Shown here: positions 28,540 through 37,806 of the stretch, piece after piece
Layout of the letters: every line of letters starts with the position of its first letter
Numbering within the stretch: position 1 is the stretch's first letter
Assembly (NCBI GenBank): GCA_963781895.1
Contig: CAWAIM010000031.1
Span: 164,123-228,122 of the forward strand
Length of the DNA stretch: 64,000 bases
Direction of reading: 5' to 3'
Source of the DNA: Roseiarcus sp963781895
GTDB lineage: Bacteria > Pseudomonadota > Alphaproteobacteria > Rhizobiales > Beijerinckiaceae
Translations under genes and position numbers: made by a program
Notes under the pieces: model-generated
The model's input: only the letters and a program-made list of their open reading frames with translations
Databases searched by the model: none
Told to the model about the DNA's origin: nothing

Positions 28540-29496
28540 ATGGCGCGCAAGGCGGATCATGACGATCTGAGGCTGGACGAAGCGGCGCGCGCGGGCTGGC
28601 TCTATTACGTCGCCGGCAATACGCAAGACGAGATCGCGCGCAAGCTCGGCATTTCGCGCCAGGCGGCGCAGCGGCTCGTCTCGCTGGCGATCAGCGAGCG
28701 GCTCATCAAGGTCAGGCTCGATCACCCGATCGCCCGCTGCATGGAGCTCGCCGCCGCGCTGAAGCTGCGTTACGATCTGCGCCTCTGCGAAGTCGCGCCG
28801 ACCGATCCGGACTCGGCCTCCTCGACGCTCGGCATCGCCCAAAGCGCGGCCGCCGAGTTCGAGCGCTGGCTGCGCCGGCCGGAGCCGGCCATCATCGGCA
28901 TCGGGACCGGCCGCACGATGCGCGCCGTCGCCGATCAATTGCCGGCGATGGAATGCCCGCAGCACAAGCTGGTGGCGCTTGTCGGCACGGCCAAGACCGA
29001 CGGCTCGGCCTCGTTCTACGACGTCATCATCCGCGTTTCCGACACGGTGCGCGCGCCGCATTATCCGATGCCGCTGCCGGTCATCGCGCGCACGGTCGAA
29101 GAGCGGGAGCTGCTGACCAGTCTGTCCTCGGTGCGCAGCCTGTTCGACCTCGTCGAGCGCACCGACGTGAGTTTCGTCGGCGTTGGTTCGGTCGGCGATT
29201 CGGGGCCGCTGGTGCAGGACGGCATCATCACCCGGCAGGAGGCCGAGGCTCTGCGCCAGGCGGGCGCGGTCGGAGAGATTACCGGCTGGGCGTTCGACGC
29301 CACGGGTCGGGTTCTGACCGAGGGCGTCAACCAGCGCGTGGCGGCCGCGCCCCTGCGGCGGGCGGCCAATCGGCTGGTGGTCGGCGTCGCGATGGGGCCG
29401 TCACGGCGCGCGCCGCTGCGCGGAGCGCTCGCCGGCGGGCTCATTTCCGGCCTGGTCACCGACGAATCGACGGCGGAATACTTGCTTCAGCGGTGA
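28540..29496 (+). CDS. SorC-family sugar-binding transcriptional regulator
   Basis: A 318-aa regulator. The N-terminal helix-turn-helix (about residues 22-55) includes NTQDEIARKLGISRQAAQRLV. The C-terminal sugar-phosphate-binding domain (about 65-318) contains IGIGTGRTMRAVADQLP and VGVGSVGDSGPLVQDG, the SorC effector signature. It starts 3 nt after the kinase stop and precedes the polyol ABC transporter, the arrangement of SmoC-like regulators. It likely responds to a phosphorylated polyol or ketose and binds the palindromes at 29594-29647. Confidence 0.88.
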   Translation: MARKADHDDLRLDEAARAGWLYYVAGNTQDEIARKLGISRQAAQRLVSLAISERLIKVRLDHPIARCMELAAALKLRYDLRLCEVAPTDPDSASSTLGIAQSAAAEFERWLRRPEPAIIGIGTGRTMRAVADQLPAMECPQHKLVALVGTAKTDGSASFYDVIIRVSDTVRAPHYPMPLPVIARTVEERELLTSLSSVRSLFDLVERTDVSFVGVGSVGDSGPLVQDGIITRQEAEALRQAGAVGEITGWAFDATGRVLTEGVNQRVAAAPLRRAANRLVVGVAMGPSRRAPLRGALAGGLISGLVTDESTAEYLLQR

Positions 29497-29593
29497 GCGA
29501 TTCGATGACGAAAGTATGCGTTATTCTCCAATGGATTACCAGAATGATGCATTGCACATTGTGCGGCGCAGCGACGATTTTGGGTTGACTCCG

Positions 29594-29647
29594 ATTCGCC
29601 AATGTGGCGAATATTCGCCCGCAAGATTGGCAAATGCCCATTTGGCA
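29594..29647. promoter_or_regulatory. Palindrome cluster, candidate SorC operator
   Basis: ATTCGCC-AATGT-GGCGAAT-ATTCGCC (29594-29619) gives three alternating half sites, the last two forming the perfect 14-bp palindrome GGCGAATATTCGCC (29606-29619). TGGCAAATG-CC-CATTTGGCA (29628-29647) is a second near-perfect inverted repeat. Both are between the regulator gene and the binding-protein start at 29670, where an operator for this operon would be expected. Confidence 0.6.
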
Positions 29648-29669
29648 TTGCATCATCGGAGGATACGCT

Positions 29670-30989
29670 ATGAAGGTTCTCGTGAAGGGCCTGCTCGGAG
29701 CGGTCGCGCTCGCGGGCTTCTCGCTTCCCGCCTACGCCGACACGACGCTGACGATCGCCACCGTCAACAACGACAATATGATCACAGATGCAGAAGCTGA
29801 CGGACGATTTCACCAAGGCCAATCCGGACATCAAGCTCAATTGGGTCACGCTTGAAGAGAACGTGCTGCGCCAGAAGGTGACGACTGACATCGCCACTCA
29901 CGGCGGCCAGTTCGACGTGATGACCATCGGCACCTACGAAACGCCGATCTGGGCGAAGAAGAAGTGGATCGTGCCGCTCGACAAGCTCGGCGCCGACTAC
30001 GACGTCGACGACCTGCTGCCCCCAATCCGCGCCGGCCTGACGGTCGACGGCAAGCTCTACGCCGCGCCGTTCTACGGCGAGAGCTCCTTCGTCATGTATC
30101 GCACAGATCTCATGGAGAAGGCCGGTCTCAAGATGCCCGAGAAGCCGACCTGGGACTTCATCAAGCAGGCGGCCGACAAGATGACCGACAAGGCGGCCGG
30201 CGTGTACGGTATCTGCCTGCGCGGCAAGCCGGGCTGGGGCGAGAACATGGCGTTCCTGACCGCCATGTCCAACTCGTTCGGCGCGCGCTGGTTCGACGAG
30301 AAGTGGCAGCCGCAGTTCAACTCGCCTGAGTGGAAGAACGACGCTGGACTTTTACGTCAGTTTGATGAAGGCCGATGGCCCGCCCGGCGCTTCGTCCAAT
30401 GGCTTCAACGAGAATCTTGCCCTGTTCAACGATGGCAAGTGCGGCATGTGGATCGATGCGACCGTCTCCGGGGGTTCCGTGACCAACCCGGCTAAGTCGA
30501 AGGTCGCGGACAAGGTCGGCTTTGCGCTCGCCCCCGACAATGGCCTCGGCAAGCGCGGCAACTGGCTGTGGGCGTGGTCGCTGGCGGTGCCTGCGGGCAC
30601 GGCGAAGGTTGACGCAGCGGAGAAGTTCATCTCCTGGGCGACCAGCAAGCATTACCTCGACCTTGTCGCATCTAAGAACGGCTTGGCCGACGTGCCGCCC
30701 GGGAACTCGAACGTCGCTGTACAAGAACGCGGACTATCTGAAGGCCGCGCCGTTCGCGCAGATGACGCTCGACTCGATCAACTCGGCCGACCCGCTGCAT
30801 CCGACTGTGAAGCCGGTTCCCTATACGGGCGTGCAGTTCGTCGCGATCCCGGAGTTCCAGGGCATCGGCACGGACGTCGGTCAGGACTTCTCGGCGGCGC
30901 TCGCCGGAACGATGACCGTCGACGCCGCGCTCGCCAAGGCGCAGGCCAGCACCGAATCGGCGATGAAGAAGGCCGGCTATATCAAGTGA
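29670..30989 (+). CDS. Polyol ABC transporter substrate-binding protein, three frameshifts
   Basis: The start has a perfect ribosome site (GGAGG, 8 nt before ATG) and a signal peptide (KVLVKGLLGAVALAGFSLPAYA). Reading continues in three further frames: QMQKLTDDFTKANPDIKLNWV, then MKADGPPGASSNGFNENLALF, then LYKNADYLKAAPFAQMTLDSIN. Each shift equals one inserted base (about 29782 ATC[A]CAG, 30343 AACG[A]CGCTGG, 30700 CCC[G]GGAAC). Removing them gives 438 aa, the normal length of SmoE-like sorbitol/mannitol-binding proteins. First gene of the transporter set smoE-F-G-K by order and similarity. Either a sequencing problem or an inactive gene. Confidence 0.82.
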
Positions 30990-31056
30990 GCAAAAGCGCT
31001 TGGCGCCGGGCGAGCGCTTCGCTCGGCGCCTAGAAGGGGCGTCCTCCCCGTCCCGG

Positions 31057-31080
31057 TCCCCTCCTCGTTCCTGAGGAGGG
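31057..31080 (+). promoter_or_regulatory. Intercistronic hairpin after the binding-protein gene
   Basis: CCCCTCCTC-GTTCCT-GAGGAGGGG is a perfect 9-bp stem, 68 nt after the binding-protein stop and about 155 nt before the permease start. No U-tract follows, so it is not an ordinary terminator. Hairpins here commonly stabilise the upstream message and give more binding protein than permease. Confidence 0.6.
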
Positions 31081-31235
31081 GGTTCGGGGTGGGGCAGTTG
31101 AGAAATCAACGCCAGGACGCGAATCGAAGCAGACTCGTCGGCGCCTCGCTCTATTCGCGAGGCGGATAATGCGCAGGCTCGGCGCCGGGCGGCCAGAAGG
31201 TCGCCGTGCGCAGCGGACGCGAGGAGGCGAACAGG

Positions 31236-32108
31236 ATGGCGACGCAGCAGACCACCACGGCGGGCCGCATTCTCGTCGCGCCGTCGGTCATCCTTCTCTT
31301 TGTCTGGATGATCGTGCCGCTGGTCATGACGCTCTATTTCTCGACCCTGCGCTACAGCCTGCTCGATCCGGACAGCGTGAGCTTCGTCGGGCTGCAGAAC
31401 TACACCGCGTTCCTCACCGATCCGGACTTTCTGACCGCGCTGTACAACACGCTGATCCTTGTCGGCTCGGTGCTCGTCATCAGCGTCGTCGGCGGCCTTC
31501 TCGTGGCGCTGCTGATGGATCAGCCGATCTTCGGGCAGAATGTCTTGCGGCTGATGGTGATCGCGCCTTTCTTCGTCATCCCGACGGTCAGCGCGCTGGT
31601 CTGGAAGAACCTCCTGATGAATCCCGATTCCGGACTATTCGCCTGGATCGCCCGATCGCTGGGGTTCGATCCGATCGTCTGGTTCACCAACTGGCCCATG
31701 CTGTCGGTGATCATCATCGTCTCATGGGAATGGCTGCCGTTCGCCAGTCTCATCCTGCTGACCGCGCTGCAGTCGCTCGATGAGGAGCAGAAAGAGGCTG
31801 CCTCGCTCGATGGCGCAGGCCCGATTTCCTACTTCGGCTACATCGTGCTGCCGCATATCGCGCGCGCGATCACCGTCGTCATCCTGATCGAGACGATATT
31901 CCTCCTGAGCGTGTTTGCGGAAATTTACGTGACAACCTCCGGCGGCCCCGGCAACGCGACGACCAACATTCCCTTCCTCGTCTACAAGCAGGCGCTGCTC
32001 AACTTCGACATTGGCGGCGCGTCGGCCGGCGGCATCATCGCCGTCATTCTCGCCAACATCGTCGCGTTCTTCCTGGTGCGCATCATCGGCAGGAATCTGG
32101 AGGGCTGA
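31236..32108 (+). CDS. Polyol ABC transporter permease (SmoF-like)
   Basis: A 290-aa inner-membrane permease of the MalF type with six helices. It starts MATQQTTTAGRILVAPSVILLFVW after GAGGAGG. The EAA loop that contacts the ATPase is visible as EAASLDGAGPISYFGYIVLPHIARA (about residue 190). It forms a heterodimer with the next gene product and imports sorbitol- or mannitol-like polyols with the binding protein and ATPase of this operon. Confidence 0.9.
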   Translation: MATQQTTTAGRILVAPSVILLFVWMIVPLVMTLYFSTLRYSLLDPDSVSFVGLQNYTAFLTDPDFLTALYNTLILVGSVLVISVVGGLLVALLMDQPIFGQNVLRLMVIAPFFVIPTVSALVWKNLLMNPDSGLFAWIARSLGFDPIVWFTNWPMLSVIIIVSWEWLPFASLILLTALQSLDEEQKEAASLDGAGPISYFGYIVLPHIARAITVVILIETIFLLSVFAEIYVTTSGGPGNATTNIPFLVYKQALLNFDIGGASAGGIIAVILANIVAFFLVRIIGRNLEG

Positions 32109-32111
32109 ACG

Positions 32112-32942
32112 ATGGCGTTGAAGCAATCGACCGGCAAGCGCATCGGCGTCACCGTCGTCGCCTGGGTCGTCGCGTTCCTGATCTTCTTCCCGATTCTGTG
32201 GACCTTCATCACCAGTTTCAAGAGCGAGCTCGACGCGATCGCGATGCCGCCAAAATTCCTTTTCTTCAACTGGACTCTCGAGAATTATTTCGCGGTTCAG
32301 GAGCGATCGAATTATCTGAAATTCGCCTATAATTCGATCGTGCTGTCGATCGGCGCCAATGTCTTCGGCCTCCTCATCGCCGTTCCCGCCGCGTGGTCGA
32401 TGGCGTTCGCGCCGGGCAAGCGCACCAAAGACCTCTTGATGTGGATGCTGTCGACGAAGATGATGCCAGCGGTCGGAGCGCTGGTGCCGATCTATTTGAT
32501 ATTTCGTAATTTGCACCTGCTCGATAGCCTGTTCGGCGTCGGCGTCGTGCTGCTGCTCATCAATCTGCCGCTGCTGATCTGGATGCTCTACACCTACTTC
32601 AAGGAGATCCCCGTCGATATCCTCGAGGCGGCGCGGATGGACGGAGCTTCGCTCCTCAACGAGATCGTTTACGTGCTGACGCCGATGGCCGTGCCGGGCA
32701 TCGCTTCGACCATGCTGCTCGCCGTCATCCTGTCGTGGAACGAGGCGTTCTGGACGCTTAACCTGACGACCTCCAACGCAGCGCCGCTCCCGGCCTTCAT
32801 TGCTTCCTACTCAGCGCCGGAAGGGTTCTTCTGGGCCAAGCTGTCGGCGGCCTCCACCCTCGCGATCGCGCCGATTCTCATCCTCGGCTGGTTCTCGCAG
32901 AAACAGCTGGTCCGAGGTCTGACGTTCGGCGCGGTCAAGTGA
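32112..32942 (+). CDS. Polyol ABC transporter permease (SmoG-like)
   Basis: A 276-aa MalG-type permease with six helices. The EAA motif is EAARMDGASLLNEIVYVLTP (about residue 175). It starts 3 nt after the preceding permease stop, with its ribosome site (GGAGG) inside that gene's last codons, so the two are translationally coupled. The C-terminus KQLVRGLTFGAVK is typical of the sorbitol/mannitol group. Confidence 0.9.
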   Translation: MALKQSTGKRIGVTVVAWVVAFLIFFPILWTFITSFKSELDAIAMPPKFLFFNWTLENYFAVQERSNYLKFAYNSIVLSIGANVFGLLIAVPAAWSMAFAPGKRTKDLLMWMLSTKMMPAVGALVPIYLIFRNLHLLDSLFGVGVVLLLINLPLLIWMLYTYFKEIPVDILEAARMDGASLLNEIVYVLTPMAVPGIASTMLLAVILSWNEAFWTLNLTTSNAAPLPAFIASYSAPEGFFWAKLSAASTLAIAPILILGWFSQKQLVRGLTFGAVK

Positions 32943-32966
32943 AATAGGCAATAGGGAAACGCGACC

Positions 32967-33969
32967 ATGGGCAGCATCCAACTGAAGTCCGTGCGCAAGG
33001 CGTTCGGCGCGGTCAGCGTCATCAACGGCGTCGATCTCAACATCGAGAACGGCGAGTTCGCCGTCTTCGTCGGGCCGTCGGGCTGCGGCAAGTCGACGCT
33101 TCTGCGGCTCATCGCCGGCCTCGAGGACGTCACTTCCGGACAGGTGCTGATCGACGCCAAGGACATGACCAACGTCGGCCCGTCGCAGCGGGGTCTGGCG
33201 ATGGTGTTCCAGTCCTATGCGCTCTATCCGCACATGAGCGTGCGCGGCAACATCGCCTTCGCGCTCAAGATGGCCGGACAGAGCGCCGACGTGATCGACC
33301 AGAAAGTGCGCAAGGCGGCGTCGACGCTGAACCTCACCGACTATCTCGATCGCAAGCCGCGCCAGCTGTCCGGCGGCCAGCGTCAGCGCGTCGCCATCGG
33401 CCGCGCCATCGTGCGCGAGCCGAAGGCGTTCCTGTTCGACGAGCCGCTCAGTCAACCTCGACGCCGCCTTGCGGGTTCAGATGCGGGTCGAGATCGGCGA
33501 GCTTCACGAGGCCCTCAAGACGACGATGGTCTACGTCACCCACGATCAGGTCGAGGCGATGACGATGGCCAACAAGATCGTCGTGCTCGACAAGGGCTCG
33601 GTCGCCCAGGTCGGCACGCCGCTCGAGCTCTACAACCGGCCGAACGGCCTGTTCGTCGCCGGCTTCATCGGTTCGCCGACCATGAACCTGATCACCGGCG
33701 CCCCGGCGGCCAAGCGCGGCGCGACGACGATCGGCATTCGGCCCGAGCACGCCGACGTCTCGACCAGCGCCGGCGAATGGCCGGCGAAGGTCCGCCTTGC
33801 CGAGCATCTCGGCTCCGACACCTTCGTGCACGCGGACGCCGACGGGATCGGACCGCTGACCCTGCGCCTGGAGGGCGAGGCGCCGCTGAAGGCGGGCCAG
33901 GACATCTTCGTGACGCCGCGCGAGGCGCACCTTCACCGTTTCGACAAGGAAGGCAAGCGGATCGGCTGA
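32967..33969 (+). CDS. Polyol ABC transporter ATPase (SmoK/UgpC-like), one frameshift
   Basis: An MalK-type ATPase, corrected length about 333 aa. Walker A GPSGCGKST, signature LSGGQRQRVAIGRA and Walker B AFLFDEPLS are in the first frame. After an extra T at about 33452 (CTCAGTCAACCTC for CTCAGCAACCTC) the second frame gives NLDAALRVQMRVEIGELHE, the switch His in VYVTHDQVEAMT and the C-terminal regulatory OB fold (GIRPEHADVS). It follows the permease by 24 nt and energises polyol import. Confidence 0.87.
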
Positions 33970-34070
33970 TCGGGAGCGGACGGCGGCGCTTTGCGCGCTC
34001 GCCTTTCGCCGAATGCGCCGCGACGGCGCGATCTCGAGACGGTCGGGCAGAGACCGGTGGACACAAGCTC

Positions 34071-35549
34071 ATGAACGTCAAACTTTCCGCTGCCGCCCTG
34101 GCGCAAATGCCGCCCGGGATCGCCGTTCCGAACTACCGGCGCTCGGAGCTCGCCGCGGGGATCCTTCACTTCGGCGTCGGCAACTTTCATCGAGCCCATC
34201 AAGCGGTCTATCTGGACGAGCTTTTCGCCTCCGGGCTGGATCACGACTGGGCCATCGTCGGCGCCGGAGTGCGCGACGCCGATGTCGTCGTCCGGGAAAA
34301 GCTCGGCCGGCAGGACTGGCTGACCACGGTCGTCGCGCAAGAAGCGCACTCCACGAATGTCCGCGTCACGGGGGCGATGATCGATTTTGTCACGCCGTTC
34401 GACGTGGCGGCGAATCTGGACATGCTCGCCCGCCCGCAAGTCCGCATCGTCTCCCTGACCGTCACCGAGGGCGGATATTACATCTCGCCCGCGACGCAGA
34501 AATTCGACTCGGGCCACCCCGACATCGAAGCCGACGCACGCGGCCTCGACGCGCCGAAGACCGTGTTCGGACTGATCGTCGCCGGGCTCAAGCGCCGCCG
34601 CGCGGCCGGCGTCGCGCCCTTCACGGTCATGTCGTGCGACAACATCCCCGGCAACGGTCACGTCACCGAAAACGCCGTCGCGGGCCTGGCTGAGCTCGCC
34701 GATCCCGAGCTCGCGCGATGGATCCGGGCCAATGTCGCCTTTCCCAATTCCATGGTCGACCGCATTACGCCGGCGACGACCGACCGGGAACGCGCCTTCC
34801 TGCGCGATACCTACGGCCTCGAGGATGAGTGGCCGGTGTTCTGCGAAGAGTTTCGCCAGTGGGTGGTGGAGGACAAGTTCCCGGCCGGGCGGCCAGCGCT
34901 GGAGAAGGTCGGCGTCACCTTCACTTCGGATGTCGCGCCCTACGAGTTCATGAAGATTCGCATTCTCAACGGCGGCCACGCCGCCATCGCCTATCCCGCC
35001 GGGCTGCTCGACATCCATTTTGTCCATGAAGCGATGGAGGACGCGCAGATCAGCGCGTTTCTCGAGGCGCTGACCAAGCGCGAAATCCTGTCCGTCGTGC
35101 CGCCGCCGCCTCAAGTCGATCTCGAGGCCTATCGGGCGAAAGTCGCCCAGCGCTTCGCCAACCCGAAGATCGGCGACACGATTACGCGGCTGTGTCTCGA
35201 CGGCTCGAACCGCCAGCCGAAATTCATTCTTCCGACCGCCGCCGATCGTCTGAAGGCGGGCGCCAGCGTCAAGGGCCTGGCGCTGGTCTCGGCCTTGTGG
35301 TGCCGCTATTGCTACGGCGAAACGGAAAGCGGCAAAGTCATCCCGCCCAACGACCCGAGCTGGGAGCGTCTGCAGGCGGCGGCGAAGCCGGCGCGCAGCG
35401 ATCCGGGCGCCTTCCTCGCGATGCGCGACATCTTCGGCGAGCTTGCCCAGAATCCGACTTACGTCAGGGCGTTTTCGAGCGCGCTGTCGGCGCTGTGGAG
35501 CGGGGGCGTTCGGGCGACCTTGGCCGATTATTTGCGCGACGGATCGTGA
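34071..35549 (+). CDS. Mannitol dehydrogenase family protein (MtlK-like polyol dehydrogenase)
   Basis: A 492-aa long-chain mannitol dehydrogenase. It has the NAD-binding N-terminus HFGVGNFHRAHQAVYLDEL, the family signature FPNSMVDRITP (about residue 225), and catalytic Lys/Asn/His in the segment KIRILNGGHAAIAYPAGLL. It oxidises mannitol or arabinitol to the ketose with NAD. It lies 100 nt after the ATPase. The ATG at 34071 is fixed by homology even though the open frame continues upstream through the shifted ATPase gene. Confidence 0.92.
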   Translation: MNVKLSAAALAQMPPGIAVPNYRRSELAAGILHFGVGNFHRAHQAVYLDELFASGLDHDWAIVGAGVRDADVVVREKLGRQDWLTTVVAQEAHSTNVRVTGAMIDFVTPFDVAANLDMLARPQVRIVSLTVTEGGYYISPATQKFDSGHPDIEADARGLDAPKTVFGLIVAGLKRRRAAGVAPFTVMSCDNIPGNGHVTENAVAGLAELADPELARWIRANVAFPNSMVDRITPATTDRERAFLRDTYGLEDEWPVFCEEFRQWVVEDKFPAGRPALEKVGVTFTSDVAPYEFMKIRILNGGHAAIAYPAGLLDIHFVHEAMEDAQISAFLEALTKREILSVVPPPPQVDLEAYRAKVAQRFANPKIGDTITRLCLDGSNRQPKFILPTAADRLKAGASVKGLALVSALWCRYCYGETESGKVIPPNDPSWERLQAAAKPARSDPGAFLAMRDIFGELAQNPTYVRAFSSALSALWSGGVRATLADYLRDGS

Positions 35550-35584
35550 GGGGAGGGAGCGCCGCACGGCCGGATGGTCCAGCC

Positions 35585-35687
35585 GGGACGACGATCGCGG
35601 CGCCAGCCGTGTTTCTGGCCCCGGCCGACGGCGTATTACGTCGTGGCGCAGACGCTGAACGTCGACGGCGGCAATTGGATGAGCTGA
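35585..35687 (+). pseudogene. C-terminal remnant of an SDR (SmoS-like sorbitol dehydrogenase)
   Basis: Translation ends YYVVAQTLNVDGGNWMS-stop (about 35634-35687), the exact ending of SmoS-type sorbitol dehydrogenases. Just upstream in another frame is APAVFLAPAD, the counterpart of the family's AALFLASxD. The rest of the gene is missing. It indicates that an original sorbitol dehydrogenase of this operon was deleted. Confidence 0.75.
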
Positions 35688-35714
35688 GGACGTCGTCCGG
35701 AGGCGGCGCGAACA

Positions 35715-36488
35715 ATGTATCTTGAACGCTTCAATCTCAAGGGCCGAGTCGCGGTCGTCACCGGCGGCGCGCAGGGAATCGGCCTTGCCTGCGTCGAGGC
35801 GCTGTGCGAGGCGGGCGCGCGGACCTACATCGCCGACCGCAACCCGCGGACGGCCGCGGAAGCTCAGGCGGCGATGAAGGCCAAGGGCTACGCCACCGAC
35901 ACCATCGAAATGGAAGTGACGGATTCCGCGCAAGTCGACGACGGCGCGGCGAGGGTGATGAAGGAGAAAGGCCGCGTCGACATTCTGGTCTGTAACGCCG
36001 GGATCGCGCGTTCCGAGACCGCGGCGGAGGACGTGACGGACGAACATTGGCTCAATGTCATCGACGTCAATCTCAACGGGTTGTTCTGGTGTTGCCGGGC
36101 CTTCGGCAGACACATGCTGGCGGCCGGGCGCGGATCGATCGTCAATATCGGCTCCATGTCCGGCTTCATCGTCAACAAGCCGCAGCCGCAGGCCTACTAC
36201 AACGCCTCGAAAGCGGGGGTGCATCACCTGACGAAATCGCTCGCGGCCGAATGGGGCGCGCGCGGCGTCCGCGTCAACGCGGTCGCTCCGACCTATATCG
36301 AGACGCCACTGACCGCCTTCGCCAGGGCCAACAAACCGATGTTCGACGCCTGGATCGACGGCACGCCGATGGGGCGCATCGGCGAGCCCGACGAGATCGC
36401 GGCGGTGGTGCTGTTTCTCGCCTCCGACGCCGCCAGCCTGATGACCGGCTCGATCGTGCAGGCCGACGGCGGCTATACGTGCTGGTGA
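35715..36488 (+). CDS. SDR-family polyol dehydrogenase
   Basis: A 257-aa classical short-chain dehydrogenase. The NAD site is VVTGGAQGIG, followed by Asp in YIADRNP (NAD preference). NAG is present in VCNAGIA, catalytic Ser is in IGSMSGFI, and YxxxK is in AYYNASKAGVHH. The strong ribosome site GGAGG lies ahead of the ATG. It resembles galactitol/arabinitol/sorbitol-type dehydrogenases and by context oxidises an imported polyol, perhaps replacing the lost SmoS-like enzyme. Confidence 0.88.
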   Translation: MYLERFNLKGRVAVVTGGAQGIGLACVEALCEAGARTYIADRNPRTAAEAQAAMKAKGYATDTIEMEVTDSAQVDDGAARVMKEKGRVDILVCNAGIARSETAAEDVTDEHWLNVIDVNLNGLFWCCRAFGRHMLAAGRGSIVNIGSMSGFIVNKPQPQAYYNASKAGVHHLTKSLAAEWGARGVRVNAVAPTYIETPLTAFARANKPMFDAWIDGTPMGRIGEPDEIAAVVLFLASDAASLMTGSIVQADGGYTCW

Positions 36489-36518
36489 GCGGTTTCTAAG
36501 GACGGGGAAAGGCAAATC

Positions 36519-37310
36519 ATGGACCTTGGGCTATCGAACAAGGTCGCCGTGATCACCGGCGGCAGCGTCGGGATCGGCTTGGCGATCGCCGAGGGCCTGG
36601 CGGCGGAGGGCGTCAATCTGGCGCTCGCGGCGCGCGACGCCGAACGGGTGCAAGCGGAGGCCCGGCGGATCGCTGGCCAGTTCGGCGTGCGGGCGGAAGG
36701 CGTCTCCTGCGACGTGGCGACGCGCCAGGGAACGGACGCTTTGATCGGCGCGGTCGAAAAGGCCTTCGGCGGCGCTGACATTCTCATCAACAACGCCGGC
36801 GCCGGCAGCAACGAGACGGTGATGGAGGCGCCGGACGAGAAGTGGCAGGCCTACTGGGACCTGCATGTGATGGCGGCCGTGCGACTCGCCCGCGGCCTCG
36901 CGCCGATGATGAAGCAGCGCGGCGGCGGCGTCATTCTGCACAACGCCTCGATCTGCGCCGCCCAGCCGCTGTGGTACGAGCCGATCTACAACACGACCAA
37001 GGCGGCGCTGATGATGTTCTCGAAAGTGCTGTCGACGGAGCTCGTCGGCGACAACATCAGAGTCAATTGCGTCAACCCAGGCCTCATTCTGACGCCCGAC
37101 TGGATCAAGACGGCCAAGCAACTGACGGCCGACAAAGGCGGCGACTGGCAGGCCTATCTCGACGGCGTCGCCCATGAATACGCCGCGATCAAGCGCTTCG
37201 CCACTCCACAGGAGCTGGCGAACTTCTTTGTTTTCCTCTGCTCGGAGCGCGCGAGCTATTCGGTCGGCTCAACCTATTTCGTCGACGGCGGCATGCTCAA
37301 AACCGTGTGA
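36519..37310 (+). CDS. SDR-family oxidoreductase
   Basis: A 263-aa short-chain dehydrogenase. The cofactor site is VITGGSVGIG, followed by AARDAERV (Arg at the 2'-phosphate position, suggesting NADP). NNAG is present in INNAGAGSN, Ser in HNASICAAQPL, and YxxxK in IYNTTKAAL. It lies 30 nt after the previous SDR with its own ribosome site, and is the last gene of the operon. The exact substrate is unknown. Confidence 0.87.
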   Translation: MDLGLSNKVAVITGGSVGIGLAIAEGLAAEGVNLALAARDAERVQAEARRIAGQFGVRAEGVSCDVATRQGTDALIGAVEKAFGGADILINNAGAGSNETVMEAPDEKWQAYWDLHVMAAVRLARGLAPMMKQRGGGVILHNASICAAQPLWYEPIYNTTKAALMMFSKVLSTELVGDNIRVNCVNPGLILTPDWIKTAKQLTADKGGDWQAYLDGVAHEYAAIKRFATPQELANFFVFLCSERASYSVGSTYFVDGGMLKTV

Positions 37311-37355
37311 GCGCCGCCATCGCCGCGGCAAAGCCGGCCCGCCGGACCGACCAAA

Positions 37356-37604
37356 TCAGGGGTGACCCGCTGGGGCCATATTCGGCTGAGCCGGCGCGAG
37401 CCGGATACGGTTGATGACGCCGACCACGCCTGGAACGCTGCGCGCGTCCAACTCGGCGCACTCGACCTGATAGGGCCGGTCGACCAAACCGGACACCGTC
37501 ACCCAGCCGTTCTTCACCTCGACCTTCAACCGGTCGCGCGGGATCGCAAGGTCCCAATGCAGGGCGTTCATCACCTTTGTGAGAACGTCGTCGTTTTGCG
37601 ACAT
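37356..37604 (-). CDS. BON-domain protein
   Basis: An 82-aa protein with a single BON fold (ALHWDLAIPRDRLKVEVKNGWVTVSGLVDRPYQ... ARSVPGVVGVINRI). No signal peptide is visible, so it is cytoplasmic, unlike OsmY. Two adjacent ATGs follow GGAGG; the second is chosen. Single-BON cytoplasmic proteins in Alphaproteobacteria are often in low-oxygen regulons, which fits the FNR-type box at 37692-37705. Convergent with the SDR operon (46 nt). Confidence 0.8.
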   Translation of the reverse strand: MSQNDDVLTKVMNALHWDLAIPRDRLKVEVKNGWVTVSGLVDRPYQVECAELDARSVPGVVGVINRIRLAPAQPNMAPAGHP

Positions 37605-37691
37605 CATCCTAAGCCTCCTCCCCTCCCAACCTATCGTCTTGATTCCGAGCGCCCCCTAAGCCGCTCATGACGGAATCCTCGCCTCCCGTCA

Positions 37692-37705
37692 TTGACGTGC
37701 ATCAA
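37692..37705. promoter_or_regulatory. FNR/FixK-type box upstream of the BON gene
   Basis: TTGACGTGCATCAA matches TTGAT-N4-ATCAA except for one base. It is 88 nt upstream of the BON start, a plausible position for an activator. It could equally serve a transcript toward the right, but the next gene on that side is convergent. Confidence 0.5.
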
Positions 37706-37806
37706 AACACGTAGCGGATTAAATCAGCGAAATTTTGGCTGATTTCAAACTGACAGAATTGGGGAGGGCGGTGGGCGGCGCCGGCGGCTTTGACCCCCGA
37801 CTTAGG

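Noticed and set aside
25981..29061. 1026-aa open frame on the minus strand
   Set aside because: It lies antisense to the kinase-phosphatase and regulator genes, is Arg/Asp/His-rich as expected of an antisense frame in GC-rich DNA, and shows no domain.
32967..35549. Single 860-aa frame joining ATPase and mannitol dehydrogenase
   Set aside because: The middle third is a wrong-frame reading of the ATPase C-terminus after an inserted T; the dehydrogenase has its own ATG at 34071.
33933..36515. 860-aa minus-strand open frame
   Set aside because: Antisense shadow of the mannitol-type dehydrogenase and first SDR; same compositional signs, no motifs.
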